A stretch of 64,000 nt of DNA, taken from Microcaldota archaeon. Its GTDB lineage: Archaea > Micrarchaeota > Micrarchaeia > Anstonellales > Bilamarchaeaceae. The number at the start of each line of letters is the position of its first letter. The stretch's first letter is position 1. A program made the translations under genes and the position numbers. Below are positions 28,730 through 37,652 of the stretch, piece by piece. The stretch is from positions 1-64,000 of the forward strand of contig JAGMCT010000012.1 in NCBI GenBank assembly GCA_023129075.1, written 5' to 3'. The notes beneath the pieces were generated by a model, which worked only from the letters and a program-made list of their open reading frames with translations, did not search any database and was not told the DNA's origin.

Positions 28730-30118
28730 ATGATAAGGAAAAGGTATGGGAAAAGCAAAAAATATTCCATCGTAGATGGTGCTTCTTATTCTGCAATGTC
28801 AGGACTTGTAGATACTTATATTCCTGCATTTCTTGTTGAACTTGGAAGCAGTAATTTTTTGATAGGCGCCCTTTCTGCTCTTCCTCAATTTGCAAGCGCC
28901 CTATCTCAATTTTTTATAATTCCAATAATGAAAAGATTTAATACAAGAAAGGGGTTGAATGTGCTTTTTGCATTATTCCAGGCGCTGACAATCCTTATCA
29001 TAGCTTTGCTTGCCCTCTCCAATCTCAACCCAAATTTCATTGCCGTAACTACCGTAATCATCTATTCCTTTTACTTCATGTTTGTTACCTTTCCACATCC
29101 TGCATGGGGGAGCTGGATGAATGACCTTGTTCCTCAAAAGGAAAGGGCGGAGTTCTTTTCAGTAAGGCAGAAATTCAGCAACACAACCCTGTTTCTTTCC
29201 ACTGCAATAGGAGGGCTTGCGCTTGAATTCTTTGCAGGCTTTAACATGTTTCTTGGATTTGGGATAATATTTCTTGCAGGCCTTTTGTTTAGACTGGTTT
29301 CCACCCTTTCTCTTTCCAGAATGAAGGAGCCCTCTAGAGATATGAAGAAGATTAAGGAGCTCAACCTTTCCTATATTCTTAAGGAAGACCCTGCAAAACT
29401 CAATCTGCTCATTTACCTTGGCCTTAGTATGTTTGCAGTAAAGTTAGCAGCTCCTTTCTTTGTTGTTTTTTCTCTTGAAATTCTTAATTTTACTCTTTTG
29501 GATTATGGTCTGCTTATGACAGCTTCCATCATAACAAGGGTTTTCACCCTTTCTTACTGGGCAAAGATAATAGACAGGTTCGGAAATAAAACCTGCCTTT
29601 ATGCAACAGGCCTTATGATATCATTAGCGCCGATACTCTGGATACTTTTCCCAAATTTCATAGCACTTCTCTTTGTTCAGATATTTACTGGTTTTGTATG
29701 GGGCGGGTTTGAACTGGTTTCACTTAACTATGTTCTTTCTTCAGAAAAGGCAGATAAAGAACCCTCTTTTGTTGCACTTTACAATACAATGAACGGTTTT
29801 TTCCTCGGTCTTGGTTCAATTACAGGAGGTTTGTTTCTTACTGTTTTTTCCTCATTCACCTTCTTCGGTTTGACAAGCATCTCCCTTTTGTTCATTCTTT
29901 CAGGAATCCTTAGATTCATACCTGCATTTATTATGATTCCAAGGATGAAGGAGGCTATGCACATAAAACCTTTCAACCACCGTAATATTCTCCGGAGGAT
30001 TATTGTATTCTATCCTGCACAGGGCATAATCAGCAAATTAACCCATGCTTTTAATTTCATAGAAACAGAAGGAAAAAAGACGGAAAAAGACCTGAAAAAG
30101 ACATCATCCCTTATGTAA
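28730..30118 (+). CDS. MFS transporter
   Basis: 462 aa, about 12 TM, RKGLNVLFALFQALTIL etc. Confidence 0.85.
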   Translation: MIRKRYGKSKKYSIVDGASYSAMSGLVDTYIPAFLVELGSSNFLIGALSALPQFASALSQFFIIPIMKRFNTRKGLNVLFALFQALTILIIALLALSNLNPNFIAVTTVIIYSFYFMFVTFPHPAWGSWMNDLVPQKERAEFFSVRQKFSNTTLFLSTAIGGLALEFFAGFNMFLGFGIIFLAGLLFRLVSTLSLSRMKEPSRDMKKIKELNLSYILKEDPAKLNLLIYLGLSMFAVKLAAPFFVVFSLEILNFTLLDYGLLMTASIITRVFTLSYWAKIIDRFGNKTCLYATGLMISLAPILWILFPNFIALLFVQIFTGFVWGGFELVSLNYVLSSEKADKEPSFVALYNTMNGFFLGLGSITGGLFLTVFSSFTFFGLTSISLLFILSGILRFIPAFIMIPRMKEAMHIKPFNHRNILRRIIVFYPAQGIISKLTHAFNFIETEGKKTEKDLKKTSSLM

Positions 30119-30631
30119 AAGTTTCTTTAATACTCTAGTGCTCATTCCGAGTACATTTTCCCAGTCCCCTACATACAGCTCAACCATTTTCCATTTCTTA
30201 TCTGCAATAGTATAAGCCCCTGCCTTGTCATACGGCAGGTCTGTATTTATATATTCCTCAATCTCTTCATCGCTTATCTCCCTTATTTTTACAAGAGTAG
30301 TAGTTATCTCGTTTTCAATCCTTCCATTTTTTCTTACCGCAATACAACTCACTACCATATGCCATCTGTTTCTAATCCTTTTGAGGATTTCTTCTGCCTC
30401 CTTTTTATTCTTCGGTTTTCCAAGCACTTTCCCATCCATATATACGATGGTATCTCCTGCAATTGCATCCCCTTCCACAGCCTCAAGCTTCCTTAGTGCG
30501 TTCTCTTTTACTACCTCTTCTGGAAGTCCCTCTTTCACTTCCTCAACCCCCATAGGCATTACTATAAATTCAATCCCAAGTTTTTTCATTAATTCGGCTC
30601 TTCTTTTTGATGCAGAAGCAAGTATTATCAT
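30104..30631 (-). CDS. Maf family nucleotide pyrophosphatase
   Basis: IILASASKRRAELMKKLGIEF; AIAGDTIVYMDGKVLGKPKNKKEAEEIL. Confidence 0.94.
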   Translation of the reverse strand: MIILASASKRRAELMKKLGIEFIVMPMGVEEVKEGLPEEVVKENALRKLEAVEGDAIAGDTIVYMDGKVLGKPKNKKEAEEILKRIRNRWHMVVSCIAVRKNGRIENEITTTLVKIREISDEEIEEYINTDLPYDKAGAYTIADKKWKMVELYVGDWENVLGMSTRVLKKLLHKG

Positions 30632-30683
30632 ATCAGCAAGAATACCTTAAGGATTTATATCTTTTACTCTTTGAACATTAATT

Positions 30684-31076
30684 ATGGAATACAAAAAATA
30701 TCCTGAGAGAACTCTTAGGCATTGGATTTCGGCGCCGTTCATCTATGGTTTGATGTTCCCTATGCTTTTGTGGGACATCTCGCTTGAAATCTACCACCAG
30801 ATTTGTTTCAGGCTTTACCGAATTCCTTTGGTTCCGCGGGAATTCTATATACAGATAGACAGACAAAGATTAAGCTACCTCCCTTGGTACGAAAAGATAA
30901 CCTGCGCCTACTGCGGTTATGCAAACGGCCTTGCTAGCTACTCAATGCGAATCGCAGGGGAAACCGAGAAATACTGGTGTTCAATAAAACACAAGAAAAA
31001 GAAGGGCTTTTTTGAGCCAGAGCACCACAAGGATTTCATAGAATACGGGGATGACGAGGCGTACAAGAAACTTTAA
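30684..31076 (+). CDS. conserved hypothetical protein with CxxC
   Basis: 130 aa; KITCAYCGYANGLASYSMRIAGETEKYWCSIKHKKK. Confidence 0.65.
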   Translation: MEYKKYPERTLRHWISAPFIYGLMFPMLLWDISLEIYHQICFRLYRIPLVPREFYIQIDRQRLSYLPWYEKITCAYCGYANGLASYSMRIAGETEKYWCSIKHKKKKGFFEPEHHKDFIEYGDDEAYKKL

Positions 31077-31100
31077 AGTTTTCCTTCTATGGATTAACCA

Positions 31101-32171
31101 ATGAAATCCAAAAAGGCCAAATTCCCGTTTCTTGCGGTTTCGTTTATTTTCTTTATTATACTAACCTTTGGAATATTCATTTTTCAATTTTTCAGCATAG
31201 AGACTCTGAAGAACGAGCTTGCAGATGCAAATGAACAGCTCAGCACACTGCAGGAGACTGCTGCACTCCAAAATACGCATTTCTCCGAATTGGAAAAAGA
31301 GCAGGAGAATACAAAGCAAGAATTGGATTCAAGGATTAATTCCCTTTCTGCAGAATTGAACAATACAAGGAATATGTTGGAATACCTGCAGGCTAATTTC
31401 ACCTCCTTTGAGGAGGAATATATAAGTTTGCAGGAAGATTATGAAAACCTACAGGTGAATTATGCGGAGAAAGAACAGGAATACGTTGCTCTTATGGGTG
31501 AGATAGAAGACTTTGAGCAGACGCTTGAGGAAAAGATGTTCTGGTATACTGCAAATTCAGATTTTGATAATTCAGGAGAGAGGTTTCTTAGAAAAGTGAG
31601 AATAAATTGTATTGATGGAAGCAGTCTGAATATGCCCTGCCTTTATACAATGCTTGAAGACCTGGATTATGAATATATAAGTGAAAAGGGGGACATGATA
31701 AAATCACTTGAGCAATTTGAGAAGGCTAAAGGCGGAGACTGCGAGGATTGGGCTCTTTTTGTAAAAGCCATGGTAAACCATTTTGAAAATGAAGAGGGGG
31801 TGAAAAAACTCCGCATCATGAATCGTGAAGAAGAGGGCCACTTCACTATATATATAAAAGACAATGTAGAATATTTTTATCCCTATGATTCAATGATTGT
31901 GGATATAGAAGACTTGAGAGTTGCGTGTTTTTCTATTTCTGAATATGAAGGCCACTGCGTTCTTGTCTCTGACAACATCTTATTTGAGCCCAGAGGGGGC
32001 TATTTCCTAAATGAGGTTCAGATGGAAGGAAATGAGTATATAATTGATGAAGGGGGTTACATAGACGTCTTGATAAACAATGAAGATATATATGTAGCAA
32101 CAGAAGAAGGGTGGATTTCATATGCCTTTTTTATAGAAAAATTACAGAGCATTACAGGGAATTCTGAGTAG
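31101..32171 (+). CDS. membrane-anchored coiled-coil protein with transglutaminase-like domain
   Basis: N-terminal TM, long heptad region, then KAKGGDCEDWALFVKAMVNHF...GHFTIYI (Cys and possible His/Asp). Confidence 0.7.
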   Translation: MKSKKAKFPFLAVSFIFFIILTFGIFIFQFFSIETLKNELADANEQLSTLQETAALQNTHFSELEKEQENTKQELDSRINSLSAELNNTRNMLEYLQANFTSFEEEYISLQEDYENLQVNYAEKEQEYVALMGEIEDFEQTLEEKMFWYTANSDFDNSGERFLRKVRINCIDGSSLNMPCLYTMLEDLDYEYISEKGDMIKSLEQFEKAKGGDCEDWALFVKAMVNHFENEEGVKKLRIMNREEEGHFTIYIKDNVEYFYPYDSMIVDIEDLRVACFSISEYEGHCVLVSDNILFEPRGGYFLNEVQMEGNEYIIDEGGYIDVLINNEDIYVATEEGWISYAFFIEKLQSITGNSE

Positions 32172-32200
32172 AAACCCAGCAAAAGATATTTAAACCTCCT

Positions 32201-32638
32201 TTGAGAAATTATTCTATGGCAGATTTCAGCTATATTCCTTTCAAGAAAAAGAAGAACGAGGCGGTTATTGAGCTTAAAGAGAAAAGCGAGGTTGTGGTTG
32301 AGCTTATCAAGAAAGAGGAAAAGGAACCTGCATATATAATAATCATGAAAATGACAGGGAAGCAGTGGAAGGAATTGCAGAAGAAGGGAGGAATAAAAGA
32401 CATTTTCCATCTTGCAAAGGTTCTTGATGATGCCAGATACGAAAAAAGTTTTGATTTTGAGATAAGAAAAATCCTTTCAGAAACTGAGTATGCCTTTGAA
32501 AATTTCAAAAGCTTCACAAATTATCTTACAAAGTTCGGGGAGCATTTCAAATATAATTATGACCTTAAGGTTACTGCACATCCCGAAGAGAAGGTTAAGC
32601 AGAAGGAGAAAAAGAAACCTGTGCTTGCAAAAAGGTAG
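32201..32638 (+). CDS. hypothetical protein
   Basis: 145 aa, Lys/Glu-rich. Confidence 0.55.
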   Translation: MRNYSMADFSYIPFKKKKNEAVIELKEKSEVVVELIKKEEKEPAYIIIMKMTGKQWKELQKKGGIKDIFHLAKVLDDARYEKSFDFEIRKILSETEYAFENFKSFTNYLTKFGEHFKYNYDLKVTAHPEEKVKQKEKKKPVLAKR

Positions 32639-32714
32639 AATTCTTCCAGAATATCTCACAAATGTTTAAAAAGCTAATCAGTTTTATCCCTACAGAGCTT
32701 AAGGAGGAAAGAAA

Positions 32715-33875
32715 ATGTCTTCTAAAAACTATCTATTCTCATCAGAGTCTGTAACAGAAGGACACCCAGATAAGATTTGCGACCAGATTTCAGATGCAAT
32801 CCTGGATGAATTGATAAAAAAGGACCCAAATTCAAGGGTTGCGATTGAAACCGCAGTTACTACAGGCCTTGTTGTAATAATGGGGGAGGTTTCTACAAAA
32901 GGATATGTAGAATTTCAGGAGATTGCAAGGGGAGTAATCAAGGATATAGGTTACACCAATCCTGAATATCAGTTTGATTACAAATCCTGCGGGGTTCTTT
33001 CTGCTGTTCATGCGCAGTCCCCTGAGATTGCACAAGGAGTAAATTCAACTGGAGAGCACGAGCAGGGTGCCGGAGACCAGGGAATAATGTTCGGTTTTGC
33101 GTGCAGGGAAACCCCTGAGCTTATGCCCCTCCCTATAATGCTTGCACACAAGCTTGCTATGCGCCTTGCAGAGGTAAGAAAGAATAAAACCCTTTCATAT
33201 CTTAGGCCTGACGGCAAAACCCAGATTACTGTTGAATATAATGACCATAAGCCCAAAAGGGTTCATACGGTTGTTATGGCAGCACAGCACGATGAGGACG
33301 TTACCCTTGAAAAGCTTAAGGAAGACCTTGTTGAGCATGTAATAAAACCAGTGTGCGGTTCCTATTTTGATGAGAATACCATTCTGCACATTAATGGAAC
33401 CGGGAAGTTCGTTATCGGAGGTCCGCACGGGGATTCAGGTTTAACAGGAAGAAAAATCATTATAGATACTTATGGAGGAATGGGCCACCACGGAGGAGGC
33501 TGTTTCTCAGGAAAAGACCCGTCAAAGGTTGACCGTTCAGGAGCTTATATGGCAAGGTATGTTGCAAAGAATATCGTTGCTGCCGGCCTTGCGGACCAAT
33601 GCGAGGTTCAGATTGCCTTTGTAATAGGCTACCATAAACCTCTCTCTGTATTCGTAGACACTAGAGGCACTAACAGGATTCCTGTAGAAAAGATAGAAGA
33701 GCTTGTAAAAAAACACTTTTCTTTCAAGCCTGCAGACATGATAAAAAAGCTTGATTTGCTCAGGCCAATATACAGGAAAACCTCTGTTTACGGCCATTAT
33801 GGAAGGGAAGACCCTGAATTTACCTGGGAGAAAATAGATATGGCTGAAACCCTTAGAAAAGATGCAGGCCTTTGA
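32715..33875 (+). CDS. metK: S-adenosylmethionine synthetase, bacterial type
   Basis: [85 protein letters not shown]. Confidence 0.97.
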   Translation: MSSKNYLFSSESVTEGHPDKICDQISDAILDELIKKDPNSRVAIETAVTTGLVVIMGEVSTKGYVEFQEIARGVIKDIGYTNPEYQFDYKSCGVLSAVHAQSPEIAQGVNSTGEHEQGAGDQGIMFGFACRETPELMPLPIMLAHKLAMRLAEVRKNKTLSYLRPDGKTQITVEYNDHKPKRVHTVVMAAQHDEDVTLEKLKEDLVEHVIKPVCGSYFDENTILHINGTGKFVIGGPHGDSGLTGRKIIIDTYGGMGHHGGGCFSGKDPSKVDRSGAYMARYVAKNIVAAGLADQCEVQIAFVIGYHKPLSVFVDTRGTNRIPVEKIEELVKKHFSFKPADMIKKLDLLRPIYRKTSVYGHYGREDPEFTWEKIDMAETLRKDAGL

Positions 33876-33957
33876 TTTTTTTTTCGTGGACTGAGTTTGA
33901 ACCATAATCTGCACCAGAAGCACCCCTTTTTAAACATTTCTAAACACTATTTAACAT

Positions 33958-35127
33958 ATGGCTATTAATCTGCGGAAGCTCCATAGAAAGGCTCTGCTCT
34001 CCGCACCCACCAACGAGCAGACACTCAAAAATTTCAGAAAATGGCATCCAAATTCTGATGAAAGAGAACTCGTCAAGCTTGTTAATGCCCAGATTATAAG
34101 GGAAAAGGCCCACCACTCCCAAAAAAGACAGGATGGAACACCATATGGGTTCCACCCTAAAAGGACGGCCTATCTTGCTTCTGTAATCGGCGCCAGCCTT
34201 CACGAGGTTGCAGCAGCCGAGCTTCATGATGTTCTTGAGGACACTATTATCCCCTACCATTACCTTGTGCCTGCAGTAGGTTTCAAAATAGCCAATATTG
34301 TATTTTACCTTACTGCTCCCAAGCTTGTTGAAGGGAAATGGATATATGCAAACCATCCCCGCTATGCAGAAAGTAAAAGCGAGCATACCAAAGAAACAAA
34401 ACCAATGAGAAAAAAACTCCAGAAGGAACTTATCTACAAAAGCGGCAGTATTTCAGTGCTTATTGTGAAGTTACTGGACAGGCTTGATAATATACTTACC
34501 CTTCAGAATATTTCAGCGGAGAAGAAGAACAGCACTCTTGAGAAGATAGTGGAGAACACACTTGACCTGGCAAGGGTCATAGACAACCAGCTTTATCATA
34601 TAATGGCAAACATAATCTCAGAGTCAGGATTAAAGGTTCCCAAAGCAAAAACAACAGATGCAAACATCCTGGTTCTTCCCCCGAGAAAGGCAATAATGCA
34701 GATGGGCAGGTACAATGTTCTTCCCCCGGCTCTCCAAAGCCATATCTCTATTTACATCGGAGCAAATCTTCCTCTGAATAAATATGAGGTTGCCTTTCCA
34801 AAAGGATGGGTTAGGAAAAAAGAGCTTTCAAAGCTTCTTGGAAAATCCCTAAAGAAAGGTAAAAGTTTCCTTCCAAAGGCGCTCAGCGGTTCGGAAGAGA
34901 TTTTTATTCTTGAAACAGAACTCCAAACCAAGGATGAAGTCAAAAGAGAAAAGGAAAAACTGCTGAATATTCTGAATAGGAATTTTTTTGACAGCAAAGG
35001 AAAAACACATGAATTTTCATTTGAATATAAAAATGGGAATAATATAGATGATCCTACCCTTCCTTCTTTTGATTTTGATACTCCTGCAGCATCCATGGAT
35101 TTGCTTGGTTATATTCCTGTGGGCTGA
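33958..35127 (+). CDS. RelA/SpoT-like HD domain protein
   Basis: GFHPKRTAYLASVIGASLHEVAAAELHDVLEDT and VKLLDRLDNILTLQNIS match the RSH hydrolase HD pattern. Confidence 0.75.
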   Translation: MAINLRKLHRKALLSAPTNEQTLKNFRKWHPNSDERELVKLVNAQIIREKAHHSQKRQDGTPYGFHPKRTAYLASVIGASLHEVAAAELHDVLEDTIIPYHYLVPAVGFKIANIVFYLTAPKLVEGKWIYANHPRYAESKSEHTKETKPMRKKLQKELIYKSGSISVLIVKLLDRLDNILTLQNISAEKKNSTLEKIVENTLDLARVIDNQLYHIMANIISESGLKVPKAKTTDANILVLPPRKAIMQMGRYNVLPPALQSHISIYIGANLPLNKYEVAFPKGWVRKKELSKLLGKSLKKGKSFLPKALSGSEEIFILETELQTKDEVKREKEKLLNILNRNFFDSKGKTHEFSFEYKNGNNIDDPTLPSFDFDTPAASMDLLGYIPVG

Positions 35128-35209
35128 AAAGGATAGCTTTTTCTCTCTCGTGTTCCAACCAGTTCCATCTTGTTCCGGCAAACCTATTTAAATACCCAAA
35201 AGGGAGTCC

Positions 35210-36328
35210 ATGCAGGTGATATATATGAAGATATTGCAGATATTTGGGATTTTCCTGCTTTTTGCAGGAATGGTTTGTGCAGCAGGTGCAAATGAGAATA
35301 TGACAGCAGTAAATGCAGTGGGTGCAGAGGCTGAGAATACAGCAACAACAACTGCAGTAGTTTCAGCAGTAAATGTAGCGGTTGTGGGGGCTGACAGCAC
35401 AGTAATGATAGATACAGATGCTTCGACCGAGAGTGAGGATGGTTCTACAGCTAATGCGGAAAAAGAACGTGAAAATGAGAATATAGAACCTTTAATAGAA
35501 TATATAGATTACAGCAGGGAATTCTCTATAGTTCTAAATCCAAAGAGCATTGTTGTTGACATGTATTATGGAACTAGAATTTATGACCCATGCGGGATAC
35601 AATTGCTTTATGACGATTCAACAGAAAAGGCAGAATGCAACGCTGAGGGCTATGTTCAAATAATATACTCCATTGGAGAACAGCCCAAAGTAATAAAGCT
35701 GGGAGAGTCCAGCAGGGAAGCAGAAGAGACAACAACAAGCACGGGATATGCTGGGATAGAAGAGACAACTGCAAGCACAGGAGGATATGGTGAAGAAAAA
35801 GAGGATAAGCCAAGCCAAGCTTATGCAGAGGTCATGACCTCAGAAAAATCAACCCAAACGGTTGAATTGGTAAAGGTTGAGGTAGGAGAGATACATGGAA
35901 TTGAGGTTACCCAGGAAGTAGCAGTAAGCGCTGTTTCAGTGGCTATTTCAACTACTACAGGAACTTCTGCAATGGAGGTAACAACAGCAAACGGAAAGGT
36001 TGTTCTCAGCACTGATACGACTTCTGTAGAAACCAACGAGAAAATAGTTGTGGATGAGGAAAAGAACCTTCTTTATATAGAATCAGAAGGAAGCAACTAT
36101 CAGATATATCTTAATCCTGAGGATGCAATGGAGATTGTGGAGGAAAAGGGATATGAACCTTCAGTTGGTGCAGAACTTGTTATGAGCAACAATATACCGG
36201 TATATAAAATAAATGCAAAGAAGCCGGTAAAGTTCCTGTGGTTCACTATTTCTGAAGAAGAGGTAGTGCTCTCTGTTGACCAGACAGGAAAGGTTGTTGA
36301 AGAGGTTTCAATTGACTCAGCAAAATAA
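35210..36328 (+). CDS. secreted protein, Ala/Val/Thr-rich
   Basis: Signal peptide; ETTTSTGYAGIEETTASTGGYGEE repeats; start may be 35225 (MKILQIFGIF). Confidence 0.6.
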   Translation: MQVIYMKILQIFGIFLLFAGMVCAAGANENMTAVNAVGAEAENTATTTAVVSAVNVAVVGADSTVMIDTDASTESEDGSTANAEKERENENIEPLIEYIDYSREFSIVLNPKSIVVDMYYGTRIYDPCGIQLLYDDSTEKAECNAEGYVQIIYSIGEQPKVIKLGESSREAEETTTSTGYAGIEETTASTGGYGEEKEDKPSQAYAEVMTSEKSTQTVELVKVEVGEIHGIEVTQEVAVSAVSVAISTTTGTSAMEVTTANGKVVLSTDTTSVETNEKIVVDEEKNLLYIESEGSNYQIYLNPEDAMEIVEEKGYEPSVGAELVMSNNIPVYKINAKKPVKFLWFTISEEEVVLSVDQTGKVVEEVSIDSAK

Positions 36329-36365
36329 CCTCTCTTTTTATTTTTTTTCTTTTTTTATTTCTATT

Positions 36366-37139
36366 ATGCAAAAACCAATGCTGATATTTCTTTTTTGCCT
36401 GCTTCTTATTTCATTATCCAATTCCATTTCCACAGAATTATTTTTGAATTATGACGGTTCGTGCGATGTGCACTACTATGATATTCCTCCTGCACTTTCT
36501 GTAGAACTGCCCGAGGATGCAGTAGATGTTTTTATGGAGAACTCTTCCTCAGATTATTCCCTTTCCTTTAGAACACAGTCGCTTACAAGAAAGCAGGGCC
36601 TTTTATGGAGTGTTGATTATGTTTCCCCTTTTGATGCAGAGCTTACCGTAATCCTTCCTGCTGGTGCAAGGCTTACACAGGGAATTGGAGAGGTCTCAAC
36701 CAAAAACGGACTCATATATCTGCAGAAAGAGATTCTTTCAGGGGAAGCTCTTGATGTGGAGTATTCCCTTTATGCTGAAAAGGATGAGTTTCCTTTTTCC
36801 TATATTCTTCTTGTTCTCCTTTTTGCAGTAATATTTCTTATTTATTATTTCTATTCCAGAAAACCATATTTAAAATTAGAGCAAAGGGTTTCTGCAGATG
36901 AAAAGAAACTTGAATTTTTCCCTGAAACAGAAAAAAAGATAATAAAATTTCTTCTTTCCAATAATGGGGTTACCCAGAAAAAGCTTGAAGCAGGAACCTC
37001 CCTGCCAAAGAGCACACTTTCCAGGGTTCTTTCTTCTCTTGAGGTAAAAGGTTTTGTGGAAAGGAAAAAAGTAGGGCTTTCAAAGAAGATATTCCTTTCC
37101 CAGTCTTTTATAGAGCAGATAAAAAAGGAGAGTACTTGA
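36366..37139 (+). CDS. membrane protein with extracytoplasmic domain and C-terminal winged helix
   Basis: Signal/TM at start, internal TM, then ETEKKIIKFLLSNNGVTQKKLEAGTSLPKSTLSRVLSSLEVKGFVERKKVG; start moved to the internal Met. Confidence 0.75.
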   Translation: MQKPMLIFLFCLLLISLSNSISTELFLNYDGSCDVHYYDIPPALSVELPEDAVDVFMENSSSDYSLSFRTQSLTRKQGLLWSVDYVSPFDAELTVILPAGARLTQGIGEVSTKNGLIYLQKEILSGEALDVEYSLYAEKDEFPFSYILLVLLFAVIFLIYYFYSRKPYLKLEQRVSADEKKLEFFPETEKKIIKFLLSNNGVTQKKLEAGTSLPKSTLSRVLSSLEVKGFVERKKVGLSKKIFLSQSFIEQIKKEST

Positions 37140-37175
37140 AACCCTTTTAAATATTTTAGTTCAATTCTCTTATTC

Positions 37176-37607
37176 ATGAGAGTATATCTTGTTCAGCACG
37201 GAAAGGCCGTTCCAAAGGAAGAAAACCCGGAAAAGCCCCTCAGCAAAGAAGGAAAAAAGGAAACCCAAAAGATAGCCGAATTTCTCAAGAAAAAAATCTC
37301 AATCTCAAAAATATACAGCTCAAAAAAGCCAAGAGCCGTCCAAACCGCAGAGATTTTTGCACAAACCTTTAGTGCAGAAAAAGAGGAAGTAGATTTCCTT
37401 AACCCTCTTGACTATCCTTTGAATGCTGTAAAAATCTTTGAAGAGGATGTAATGATTGTTGGGCACCTGCCCTTTCTTGCTAAATTATGCTCCCTTCTTC
37501 TGAAAGCAAAGAATGAACCTGTGAATTTTGAAAATTCCGGAGTGGTCTGCCTGTTGAAAGAAGAGAATTGGAAACTGGATTTTATAATTAAGGAAAAGAT
37601 GATTTGA
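37176..37607 (+). CDS. sixA: SixA-like phosphohistidine phosphatase
   Basis: MRVYLVQHGKAVPKEENPEKPLSKEGKKETQKIAEFL; SSKKPRAVQTAEI; VGHLPFL. Confidence 0.88.
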   Translation: MRVYLVQHGKAVPKEENPEKPLSKEGKKETQKIAEFLKKKISISKIYSSKKPRAVQTAEIFAQTFSAEKEEVDFLNPLDYPLNAVKIFEEDVMIVGHLPFLAKLCSLLLKAKNEPVNFENSGVVCLLKEENWKLDFIIKEKMI

Positions 37608-37652
37608 CCAGAAAACAAAGTATTTTAAATTAAAAATGACATATATTTACTC

